Translations under genes and position numbers: made by a program | DNA from: Ricordea florida | Lineage: Eukaryota > Cnidaria > Anthozoa > Corallimorpharia > Ricordeidae | Assembly: GCA_949710005.1 (NCBI GenBank) | Contig: OX453282.1 | Location: 12,150,236-12,214,235, forward strand | DNA length: 64,000 bases | Direction of reading: 5' to 3' | Shown: positions 1 through 6,819 of the stretch, piece after piece | How the letters are laid out: each line of letters opens with the position of its first letter | Numbering within the stretch: the first letter of the stretch is position 1 | The notes under the pieces: model-generated | What the model was told of the DNA's origin: nothing | Seen by the model: the letters and a program-made list of their open reading frames with translations, nothing else | The model's database searches: none

Positions 1-101
1 TATACTACAAGTATGCAAAGTTTCAGAATTGCAAAGATTCTGCAAGCCGAGATATGATAGATTATCTTTCATTTTAAGGATTTAAAGGCAATTGTATGAA
101 G

Positions 102-113
102 TGCGCATGCGTA
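102..113. promoter_or_regulatory. Conserved palindrome-centred motif TGCGCATGCGTA (one per monomer; monomer 1 shown)
   Basis: The core CGCATGCG is an 8-bp perfect palindrome, found at the same offset in most monomers. It is the most GC- and CpG-rich spot in an AT-rich unit. It differs by one base from the consensus I recall for the animal factor NRF-1 (TGCGCATGCGCA). Some monomers have lost it (GCGCATCAGTAG near 25993, 27190, 31382 and 33180; GCATGCTTAG near 12825, 15817 and 19408). Binding by any factor is speculative. Confidence 0.3.
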
Positions 114-1887
114 GTAACAAAGAGTTCTTTCCTTAAATCACATGGAAATATAATCGTTTCAATTAAAATTTCATTCGTTATCTATACCTTCGTCTATATC
201 CTACTATGACAGATAGATAAAACATTCAAAATGATTCGATAACTTACCACGCTAGATGACGGTCCTCCTGCCCATACAATCTCTTATATGGTGTTTTGAC
301 AAAAATCTGTAAGGCTGAGTTTCCTTGCAACGATCTCTTTGTATTTTATCTTTTTCTTAAGAATGACTACAATCACGAGATAAAATGGATTTTAAATTAC
401 ATTTTAAATGCTACAAGGTGGTGAAAAATGCATGTTTGTCACTAATCTGTGTATTGAGGACTGATTTGATGAACTTTAGTACTGTCTGAGCAGTATGCTT
501 TACAATCAGCTGCCTTAAGCTAATATGTTGACAGCTGAAATACAATAGGATTGCGAATTACAATCAATTTTACTTTTTACGTAGATGTTAGCCTTTCGTT
601 ATACTACAAGTATGCAAAGTGTCAGAATTGAAAAGATTCTGCAAGCCGAGATATGATAGATTATCTTTCATTTTAAGGATTTAAAGGCAATTGTATGAAG
701 TGCGCATGCGTAGAGTCAAAGAGTTCATTCCTTAAATCACATGGAAATATAATCGTTTCAATTAAAATTTCATTCGTTATCGAAACCTTCGTCTATATCC
801 TACGATGACAGATAGATAAAACATTCAAAATGATTCGATAACTTACCACGCTAGATGACCGTCCTCCTGCCCATACAATCTCTTATATGGTGTTTTGACA
901 AAACTCTGTAAGGCTGAGTTTCCTTGCAACCATCTCTTTGTATTGTATCTTGTTTTAAAGAATGACTACAATCACGAGATAAAATGGATTTTAAATTACA
1001 TTTTAAATGCTACAAGGTGGTGAAAATTGAATGTTTGTCACTAATCTGTGTAATGAGGACTGATTTGATGAACTTTAGTATTGTCTGAGCAGTATAATTT
1101 ACAATCAGCTTCCTTAAGCTAATATGTTGACAGCTGAAATACAATAGGATTGCGAATTACAATCAATTTTACTTTTTACGTAGATGTTAGTTTTTCGTTA
1201 TACTACAAGTCTGCAAAGTTTCAGAATTACAAAGATTCTGCAAGCCGAGATATGATAGAATATCTTTCATTTTAAGGGTTTAAAGGCAATTGTATGAAGT
1301 GCGCATGCGTAGTAACAAAGAGTTCTTTCCTTAAATCACATGGAAATATAATCGTTTCAATTAAAATTTCTTTCGTCATCTAAACCTTCGTCTATATCCT
1401 ACTATGACAGATAGATAAAACATTCAAAATGATTCGATAACTTACCACGCTAGATGACGGTCCTCCTGCCCATACAATCTCTTATATGGTGTTTTGACAA
1501 AAATCTGTAAGGCTGAGTTTCCTTGCAACCATCTCTTTGTATTTTATCTTGTTCTTAAGAATGACTACAATTACGAGATAAAATGGATTTTAAATTACAT
1601 TTTAAATGCCACAAGGTAATGAAAATTGCATGTTTGTCACTAATCTGTGTAATGAGGACTGATTTCATGAACTTTAGTACTGTCTGAGCAGTATGCTTTA
1701 CAATCAGCTGCCTTAAGCTAATACGTTAACAGCTGAAATACAATAGGATTGGGAATTACAATCAATTTTACTTTTTACGTAGATGTTAGCCTTTCGTTAT
1801 ACTACAAGTATGCAAAGTTTCAGAATTGCAAAGATTCTGCAAGCCGAGATATGATAGAATATCTTTCATTTTAAGGGTTTAAAGGCA

Positions 1888-1889
1888 AT
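1888..1889. other. Left target-site duplication (AT)
   Basis: The intact monomer reads GGCAATTGTATG at this point. On the left the window reads GGCAAT then element AGGCCC; on the right it reads GGGCCT then ATTGTATG. Only AT as the duplicated dinucleotide restores the uninterrupted monomer sequence and its 599-bp length. A TA duplication would leave two extra bases. Confidence 0.93.
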
Positions 1890-2180
1890 AGGCCCTTTGC
1901 AGGATCTAGTCACGTGCCTCGATACCACTTAGCAACGCCATGCTGGGACGCAAGCGTTCCAGCGCCATTTGTAAAACAAAGGCTGAACACTGAGGTTGTT
2001 GCGTGCGATCAAGCGATACAAGTACCTTTCGAAAAGATTCCCATTACTACGATAGCGAATAATTTTTCTCTTACACAAGTTGGCTTTGACCTCTTGTGCT
2101 TTTTAACTGGATTCACCGGCAAATAAGCGACAATTTTTCTTCGATTCCTGCAGCAAGTCGGCGAGTGAACACGTGTCGAC
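1890..2180 (+). promoter_or_regulatory. Presumed promoter and 5' leader of the transposase gene, inside the TIR
   Basis: This is the 291 bp between the element end and the first start codon. It is richer in G+C and CpG than the satellite. No convincing TATA box is visible at a sensible distance, so a TATA-less promoter is likely. The context of the ATG at 2181 (GACATGG, purine at -3 and G at +4) is a strong Kozak match. An open frame at 1914-2126 falls here and is mirrored in the other TIR. I treat it as incidental, though it could act as an upstream ORF. Promoter function is inferred from position only. Confidence 0.5.
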
Positions 2181-2342
2181 ATGGCGAACTCTGAAGGTAG
2201 GGAATAACCTATAACTTTTTGTTATGAATTTTTACTTTCCTCTTTTCGCCACTTAACTTTCTTACTGTCTTTGGAGGCCTTCCAGAAAAGGTTATTGTAG
2301 CGTCGTTGAAAGTATTTGGTGGCCGCATCTGGTGGCAAAAAT
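1890..2342 (+). repeat. Left terminal inverted repeat (453 bp)
   Basis: It pairs with 6365-6817 in inverted orientation over 453 bp without indels and with about 16 mismatches counted by eye (about 96.5% identity). Identity stops at GGCAAAAAT. The outer ~290 bp would hold transposase binding sites and the promoter. The inner part holds the transposase gene start codon at 2181, a 16-nt coding exon and the splice donor GTAGGG at 2197, plus the first ~146 nt of intron 1. Most mismatches cluster toward the inner end, within intron 1. Confidence 0.95.
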
Positions 2343-4464
2343 TGATTACAGTAACAGTGATTTTTGTTTCATACTTGACACTTTCAAGTAAAACAACACA
2401 TCCCTCGATAAGGATTTCTTTGTGAAGATTCGAAAATAATAACTCTTCCTTGCACATGTACAGCTGGTGAAGGAACATCGAATATTCTGTTGGATCCGTG
2501 TGATGGCTCTCAGTCTCCAGTTCCCAAGAAGAAATCGAAAGGGGGAAGTTATCATTGTTGTGTGCCAAATTGTACTGGAGACTCACGGTATGACAGCTCT
2601 TTATCGTTTCATCGAATACCGAGCAGACCCAGTGATGACACTTTAAGAAAACTGTGGCTGGTCAAAATTAGGAGAGACATTGGACCATTTTTCAAGGTAC
2701 AACTATAACCAATATATATGTTTACCTCATGTTGCTGTGGTTCTTGTTTATTGCTGACATGGCCTTCTATTTCAATGTGAATGAGCTTTTCATCCGAATC
2801 CAACCGTTTACATGTTTGCTGGCTGTCTTTGTACATTTTTTTCGCGTTAGCAGTAAAGTCATTATACATTATTAAAGCGCATTGCAATACATGGCCCAAA
2901 GTATATGCTCCAACTTTTTTTTCTTACTTTATTTCCATATTTCTGGGTTACAGATTACTAACAAGACCAGAGTGTGCTCTAAACACTTCCTTCCTGAAGA
3001 CTATAAGCCATCTGACAATTCTGGACGCCGCCTATTAAAGGAAGGCACTGTTCCAACAATTTTTGACTGGACACTACCACCAAAGTCAAGAAGAAAACTT
3101 GTTCGTGTTGTTGACAGGTATGTTGCTTACTTACCTCTCATATACCCTGGGCATCATAAGACATTTCATAACAATGAATTTCAATGTAAGATTACATTCT
3201 CAATTCAACACATGACAGTCACCTCTCTCTAAAAAAACATAATCCTTTTCTTTTTGGTCCTTGTACATGTAGTGGCACTCAAACCGATGAGAGTGAGACT
3301 GATGAAGGAGATGGAATTCCTGGTGAGTGCAAAACAGCTATTATAGAACCAGAACTGTCAGAACTTGAGGCAACCAGATCTCAGCTCTTGGTTGTTCAAG
3401 CAGAACTGGAGGAACTGAGAAGGATATCTACCACTGCTGCCAGGGAAGCTGATTCAGCCATTCTTCAGGCTCAGCAAGAACTCAAGAGACAAAAGGAGCT
3501 TGCTGCACAGGAGCTTGCACTGAGCAGGTTTGGACTAGAGAGGTTCTCCACCAATGATGATCTCATTAAGTTTTATACAGGATTTTGTTCCTACAAACAC
3601 CTAACTATGTTTTACAATTTTGCCAAGCCTACTGCTGAAAAAATGACATACTGTTATGCTTCTGGTGTCTTAGATAGTCGCCCTAATTCCCGGGTAATGT
3701 TATTGATAGATGAATTATTTATGTTCTTGGTTAGAGTGAAATTAGGCCTCTTTGAGCAAGATCTTGCACAACGTTTCCATATCCATATTTCATCAGTGAG
3801 CAGGAAAATTACTACTTGGGCCAATTATATGTATTTTCTTTTGGGTTCTCAGTCTATTTGGCCTTCTAGGGATGACGTAAATGCAAACATGCCTGAGGAG
3901 TTCAAGGAACTCTATCCAACAACAAGAGTTATTCTAGACTGCACTGAGATTTTTGTGGAAACACCATCATCTCTTCTCTTACAGTCTCAGCTGTACTCGT
4001 CTTATAAAAGCAAAACCACCCTTAAAGGTTTAATAGGAATTGCACCACATGGTGCAATTACATTCATTTCTTCTTTATTTACAGGTGCCATATCAGATAA
4101 AGAAATAACTAGATGTTCTGGTATAATAGATCTATTAGAACCTAATGACTCAGTTATGGCAGACAAGGGTTTTGACATTGAAGGGATGTTAAGGGAAAGG
4201 GGGGTGGGACTTAATCTCCCTCCTTTTTTGCAAAGCAGGGACCAGTTTACGGCTAAACAAGTGCATGAAACTAAAACTATTGCCAAGCTTAGGATCCATG
4301 TAGAAAGAGCAATTAGAAGGATAAAAGAGTTCCACATTTTTGATTCACCAGTGCCCCTGTCGATGGTTGGCACTGTCAACCAAATATACACTGTTGTCTG
4401 TTTACTAACAAATTTTCAGGGACCCCTGATTCTGAAGGGTGGCGGTTCTATTGACAATGATTAG
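2181..4464 (+). CDS. THAP-domain DDE transposase (ISL2EU-like), four exons
   Basis: Proposed exons are 2181-2196, 2464-2696, 2954-3117 and 3273-4464 (TAG stop). All introns are GT-AG and the phases fit (1, 0, 2), giving 535 codons and 534 residues. The protein would bind the element ends and catalyse cut-and-paste transposition in the nucleus. Residues ~35-120 form a C2CH THAP zinc finger: C37, C42, W70, C91 and H94, with a TVPTIF box at 115-120, split by intron 2. Residues ~160-225 are rich in E, L, Q and A and look like a coiled coil, probably for oligomerisation. Residues ~297-325 resemble a helix-turn-helix. The catalytic domain shows D360 (in ILDCTE), D435 (in MADKGFD) and E482 (in HVERAIRRIK), a complete DDE triad in DDE_Tnp_4 style. 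No stop or frameshift is seen. An in-frame TTG at 2490 or 3388 is not the start; the ATG at 2181 is chosen because it splices in phase. Splice sites are predicted, not proven. Confidence 0.88.
2197..2463 (+). other. Intron 1 of the transposase gene
   Basis: The donor GTAGGG follows the 16-nt first coding exon. The acceptor TGTACAG ends at 2463. The phase-1 donor joins two bases of the next exon to give an alanine codon and then the long open frame running into the THAP domain. The first part of the intron lies in the TIR and the rest is unique sequence. No ATG lies in frame between the upstream stop at 2409 and the THAP domain, which supports an upstream start exon. Confidence 0.75.
2697..2953 (+). 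other. Intron 2 of the transposase gene, splitting the THAP domain
   Basis: The donor is AAG/GTACAA after 2696. The acceptor GGTTACAG ends at 2953 after a T-rich stretch. The phase-0 join places the two halves of the THAP finger in order: the first Cys pair and Trp before it, and Cys-x2-His with the TVPTIF box after it. The spacing is normal for the family. Confidence 0.85.
3118..3272 (+). other. Intron 3 of the transposase gene
   Basis: The donor is CAG/GTATGT after 3117 and the acceptor ATGTAG ends at 3272, preceded by a pyrimidine-rich run (TTTTCTTTTTGGTCC). The phase-2 join forms a serine codon and enters the frame leading to the coiled coil and catalytic domain. The intron contains in-frame stops, so it must be removed for a full-length product. 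Confidence 0.83.
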
Positions 4465-4483
4465 TTCTAAAAAACAAGTAATA

Positions 4484-4493
4484 TTTATTTATT
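4484..4493 (-). terminator. Two overlapping poly(A) signals (AATAAATAAA) for the nuclease gene
   Basis: On the minus strand this reads AATAAATAAA, two overlapping AATAAA hexamers, about 255 nt beyond the nuclease stop codon. Use of this site would make the nuclease 3' UTR span most of the intergenic region and overlap the transposase 3' UTR. Confidence 0.5.
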
Positions 4494-4568
4494 AGTCTAC
4501 AGCAATGGCTTACCACGATTATGTAAGAGGATCATAATATCGAAGAAGTGTTCACAGATGATATGTAT

Positions 4569-4574
4569 AATAAA
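4569..4574 (+). terminator. Poly(A) signal AATAAA for the transposase gene
   Basis: A canonical AATAAA lies 105 nt after the transposase stop codon on the plus strand. It is the first such hexamer downstream of the stop. Confidence 0.6.
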
Positions 4575-4858
4575 ACATTATAATTATCTTACACAAAACA
4601 GTGATTGAACCTACTAGTTACATGTGGGCAACTTAAAACATAACAACTCTCACTGGTGGGAAGAGGGGAGTAGAACAAAATGATATTAAGTATAATTTTC
4701 TCCTTTACTTACTTAAAAAATAATTACTAAGATTACTGTTGACAATTAGTTTAAGAAATAATTGAAGAAAAATGTGTCCACCTTATCCTTACTAGCTTGA
4801 AAGAAGTCTTTATCAAAGTAAATTCTTTGGCAAAAAAAATCTGTATCAGTCATGTAGG

Positions 4859-4863
4859 AAAAA
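4859..4863 (-). other. Apparent 1-nt deletion (frameshift 2) near the nuclease C-terminus
   Basis: After WCDIF the frame reads PT and stops (TGA at 4852-4850). In a neighbouring frame the sequence continues with FFCQRIYFDKDFF and runs to TAA at 4746, as expected for the C-terminal helices of this family. The switch falls at a five-base T run on the minus strand and one missing T explains it. Real decay and an assembly or base-calling error are both possible. Confidence 0.7.
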
Positions 4864-5337
4864 TATCACACCAATCAAGACCAGTCAGACCAAGCTGACA
4901 TTGAACCTGTGAGTAGTATTCATGATTTTCCTTCAATTTCCTCTCCTGGGTAAAAGGATCCACTCCTAAATATTTTACATTATTGAAACTGGTCTCCCCC
5001 TCTTTGACAACCTTAACTTCTAACAAACCGAATGGGTTACGGCCTTGGTTTGCTAAAGTTATATCATAAACCTTTCGGTCTGGACTACAACCAAGCCAAG
5101 GACATTTTGGATTGATGACCAGTCCTGATGGATAGAGTTTAACCATCCCCCCCTTTGCTACATTAGCATAGACCATTGAAGCTCTGGCCTCCAGCTGAAT
5201 ACCTCTCTTCATGGCAGGAGTGGTGACGTGACGGCTGGGATTAAGCTGTGCAACAAGACTCTCAAAGTTCGAAACCCTCTTTGCACACAAGCCAAATTTG
5301 CTTGCTGTGATACGTTTCTTGCGAAGAAGGTGCCACA

Positions 5338-5343
5338 AATTCT
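5338..5343 (-). other. Apparent 1-nt deletion (frameshift 1) at the start of the nuclease domain
   Basis: The upstream frame reads VAIDLQSKTVTQR and then drifts into non-family sequence. The YqaJ core, beginning LWHLLRKKRITASKFG, is in the -1 frame from the same point. One missing A in the AGAATTTG stretch accounts for it. No plausible GT-AG intron bridges the junction. Confidence 0.75.
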
Positions 5344-6080
5344 CTGCGTGACAGTTTTACTTTGCAGATCAATGGCAACTTCCCTTGTAACAAATAGAGA
5401 GTCCAATGATGCTTGCTTTTCAGGGCTCAAACAAATTGAAACCCTATTTTCAAACCGGTCACCAGCATCAGGCAGTGGTAACTCAGGGTATGCCTCGCAG
5501 AATAAGTCATTAATTACGTATTCTTCTGATAATTTCTGCTGGTATGAGAGGACACTGCCTCTAACAGCATGTCCAAATTTCGTTACAACAGAAGGTAATC
5601 CAGGGAGCTCTTGTACAGATGGAACAATAGAGGCCATCAATGGCTTGGGTGAGAGGTTGTTAAAATGACTCTTGCTAAGTATGCCATACACATTGGATGG
5701 GGAATATAGAGTGCTTTTAATGTACCTAGAGTAGTCAGCTCCCATCTGTGGTTTCTTGACCAACAAATCCTGGATTTCTTTTTGCTGAATAGTCTTACCC
5801 CTGGGAACACTCCACCGCTGTGGCAAACTGGTGCATGTTAAATCATCTGGCAAAGCCTTGAGACCATACAATTTACAGTGGGCCAGGTAGAAGAGTAAGG
5901 CTATTATATGATGGCAGTAGCCACTCATACCAGCAACACAGGAACACTTGGCATTGGTTATTTTGGGGTCCTCGTTTGCCTGTAGTGGCACAGACACTTC
6001 CAAAGAGTGTTGGGCTTCACTTTTCTTCATTGATCTGAAGCACTTGCCTTTGACTTTAGCTTTATCCGGAAAATATGTAA

Positions 6081-6153
6081 CTAAAAGGAGCAGCATACAA
6101 CAAAATCAGCGAATACTCGGTATCTGGGAAATACACCACTTGCGTAAGCTTAC
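6081..6153 (-). other. Intron 2 of the nuclease gene (73 nt)
   Basis: On the minus strand the donor is AAAG/GTAAGC and the acceptor TCCTTTTAG. The phase-1 join gives GYLHDIKG then V followed by TYFPDKAKV, leading straight into the SWIM region. At 73 nt it is short but within the animal range. Reading through would shift into an unrelated frame. Confidence 0.8.
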
Positions 6154-6324
6154 CTTTGATATCATGGAGATAACCTGGTTCTGCAAAGAATTTGTAGGCC
6201 TTTGCAGTATTTTCACAGCCAGAGGACTTTTTTGCATATTCCTCAACCTCACTGAAAGATAGACTGGGGAATAAACTCAGATCCTGGGTCGTTGCTTCTC
6301 TTGAGTCTGACGCGGAGTTACCAT

Positions 6325-6510
6325 CTGTACGATAAATATGGATTAAAGTCTCACAGAACATGTCATTTTTGCCACCAGATGCGGCCACCAAATACTTTCA
6401 ACGACGCTAAAATAACATTTTCTAGAAGGCCTCAAAAGACACTAAGAAAGTTAAGTGGCGAAAAGAGGAGAGTAAGAATGCATAACAAAAAGTTATAGGT
6501 TATTCCCTAC
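6325..6510 (-). other. Intron 1 of the nuclease gene (186 nt)
   Basis: It begins with donor GTAGGG, identical to that of the transposase gene because both lie in the TIR, and ends with acceptor CGTACAG in unique sequence. The phase-1 join completes an aspartate codon and enters the open frame DGNSASDSREATTQ. Confidence 0.75.
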
Positions 6511-6817
6511 CTCCAGAGTTCGCCATGTCGCTACGTGTTCACTCGCCGACTTGCTGCAGGAATCGAAGAAAAATTGTCGCTTATTTGCCGGTGAATCCAG
6601 TTAAAAAGCACAAGAGGTCAAAGCCAACTTGTGTAAGAGAAAAATTATCCGCTATCGTAGTAACGGGAATCTTTTCGAAAGGTACTTGTCTCGCTTGATC
6701 GCACGCAACAACCTCAGTGTTCAGCCTTTGTTTTACAAATGGCGCTGGAACGCTTGCGTCCCAGCATGGCGTTGCTAAGTGGTATCCAGGCAAGTGACTA
6801 GATCCTGCAAAGGGCCT
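6365..6817 (-). repeat. Right terminal inverted repeat (453 bp)
   Basis: It is the inverted partner of 1890-2342 and the same length. It carries the nuclease gene start codon at 6526, coding exon 1 (6526-6511) and its splice donor. Exon 1 differs from the left copy by one base, so the N-termini read MANSG here and MANSE on the left. The outer ~290 bp (6527-6817) is the presumed promoter and transposase-binding region for this end. Confidence 0.95.
6527..6817 (-). promoter_or_regulatory. Presumed promoter and 5' leader of the nuclease gene, inside the TIR
   Basis: This is the mirror copy of 1890-2180 and differs from it at only about seven positions. The ATG context (GACATGG) is the same. Because both genes start from near-identical TIR sequence, they are expected to be expressed at the same time and respond to the same factors, including possible repression by transposase binding. 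Function is inferred from symmetry. Confidence 0.5.
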
Positions 6818-6819
6818 AT
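6818..6819. other. Right target-site duplication (AT)
   Basis: This is the second copy of the AT dinucleotide, directly followed by TGTATGAAG, the continuation of the satellite monomer interrupted at 1889. Confidence 0.93.

Larger units (their letters stand above)
1..1889. repeat. 599-bp satellite array, left segment (monomers 1-3 and start of 4)
   Basis: Monomers start at the motif TATACTAC at 1, 600, 1199 and 1798, spaced exactly 599 bp. The fourth runs only to 1889, where the transposon interrupts it. Monomer 1 has diagnostic variants (CTATACC, AACGATCTC, ATCTTTTTC, GTATTGAGG) and differs by about one base from the monomer at 7926. Monomer 2 (GTGTCAG, ACTCTGTAAGG, CAGCTTCC) and monomer 3 (AGTCTGC, AATTACAAAG, GCCACAAGGTAATG) resemble the pair at 9723 and 10322. 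I see no gene, tRNA or rRNA in it. Arrays of this kind are usually heterochromatic (pericentromeric or subtelomeric); that location is an inference. Confidence 0.97.
4465..4745. other. Convergent 3' intergenic region of the transposon
   Basis: This is 281 bp between the two stop codons (TAG ending at 4464 on plus, TAA at 4748-4746 on minus). It is AT-rich with no coding signal and carries poly(A) signals for both strands. Each gene's likely transcript end lies on the other gene's side of the midpoint or close to it, so the 3' ends probably overlap. Confidence 0.7.
4746..6526 (-). pseudogene. SWIM zinc finger plus YqaJ/lambda-exonuclease-type nuclease gene, three exons, two frameshifts
   Basis: Proposed exons run 6526-6511, 6324-6154 and 6080-4746 on the minus strand. 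The GT-AG introns fit in phase (1 and 1). The product would be ~507 residues if the two frame breaks are ignored. Residues ~20-105 include a segment (SEVEEYAKKSSG... YKFFAEPGYLHDI) that I associate with SWIM-YqaJ proteins of animal transposons. A SWIM zinc finger follows: C108, C110, C118, H120 (CSC...YCHH). The nuclease domain starts near WHLLRKKRITASKFG. It keeps the usual acidic and lysine positions: E in GIQLE (~360), D in CSPD (~397), E and K in LLEVK (~417, 419), then QVQCQLG. Frame breaks lie near 5340 and 4861. Each is consistent with one lost base in an A/T run, leaving catalytic residues in a frame separate from the SWIM part. The YqaJ family are Mg-dependent PD-(D/E)xK DNA exonucleases. 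A role in processing transposon ends or replication is inferred. Confidence 0.82.
1890..6817. mobile_element. ISL2EU-like DNA transposon, 4,928 bp, with THAP/DDE transposase and SWIM-YqaJ nuclease genes
   Basis: The element begins AGGCCCTTTGCAGG and ends with the reverse complement. It has 453-bp terminal inverted repeats, a 2-bp AT target duplication and two convergent intron-containing genes. The plus gene carries a THAP DNA-binding domain, a coiled coil and a DDE_Tnp_4-type catalytic domain. The minus gene carries a SWIM zinc finger and a YqaJ/lambda-exonuclease-type nuclease. A transposase of the ISL2/IS5-like group paired with a YqaJ nuclease is the hallmark I recall for ISL2EU. PIF/Harbinger is the main alternative for a DDE_Tnp_4 transposase. 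It is disfavoured by the 2-bp duplication, the THAP domain and the nuclease partner in place of a Myb/SANT protein. The insertion is clean: removing the element and one AT gives an exact 599-bp monomer. This is the only copy in the window. Confidence 0.9.

Noticed and set aside
275-292. A CArG-like box (TCTTATATGG) in each monomer
   Set aside because: It has one mismatch to the CC(A/T)6GG consensus and no other support. A match this short is expected by chance in AT-rich sequence.
225-300. A spliced-leader or snRNA-like gene on the minus strand of each monomer (TATAAGAG upstream, GGTAAGTT donor-like)
   Set aside because: The donor-like bases are mutated in many monomers (TATTTTACC, AACGTACC, AACTTAGC, AACTTATC). 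No clear Sm site (A-T5-G type) follows, and the region is no more conserved than the rest.
1914-2126. A 70-codon open frame in the left TIR, mirrored at 6581-6847
   Set aside because: It lies upstream of the start exon and is kept only because the two TIRs are copies. It has no recognised domain and no proper ATG in the left copy. It may at most be an upstream ORF.
4002-4391. Antisense open frames over the transposase and nuclease exons (also 2209-2586, 2609-2899, 5228-5668, 5948-6262)
   Set aside because: They are shadows of strongly supported coding exons on the other strand, with no domain signal of their own.
1890-6817. A PIF/Harbinger element
   Set aside because: The DDE domain type is similar, but the 2-bp AT duplication, THAP domain and SWIM-YqaJ partner do not fit the usual 3-bp TWA duplication and Myb/SANT partner.
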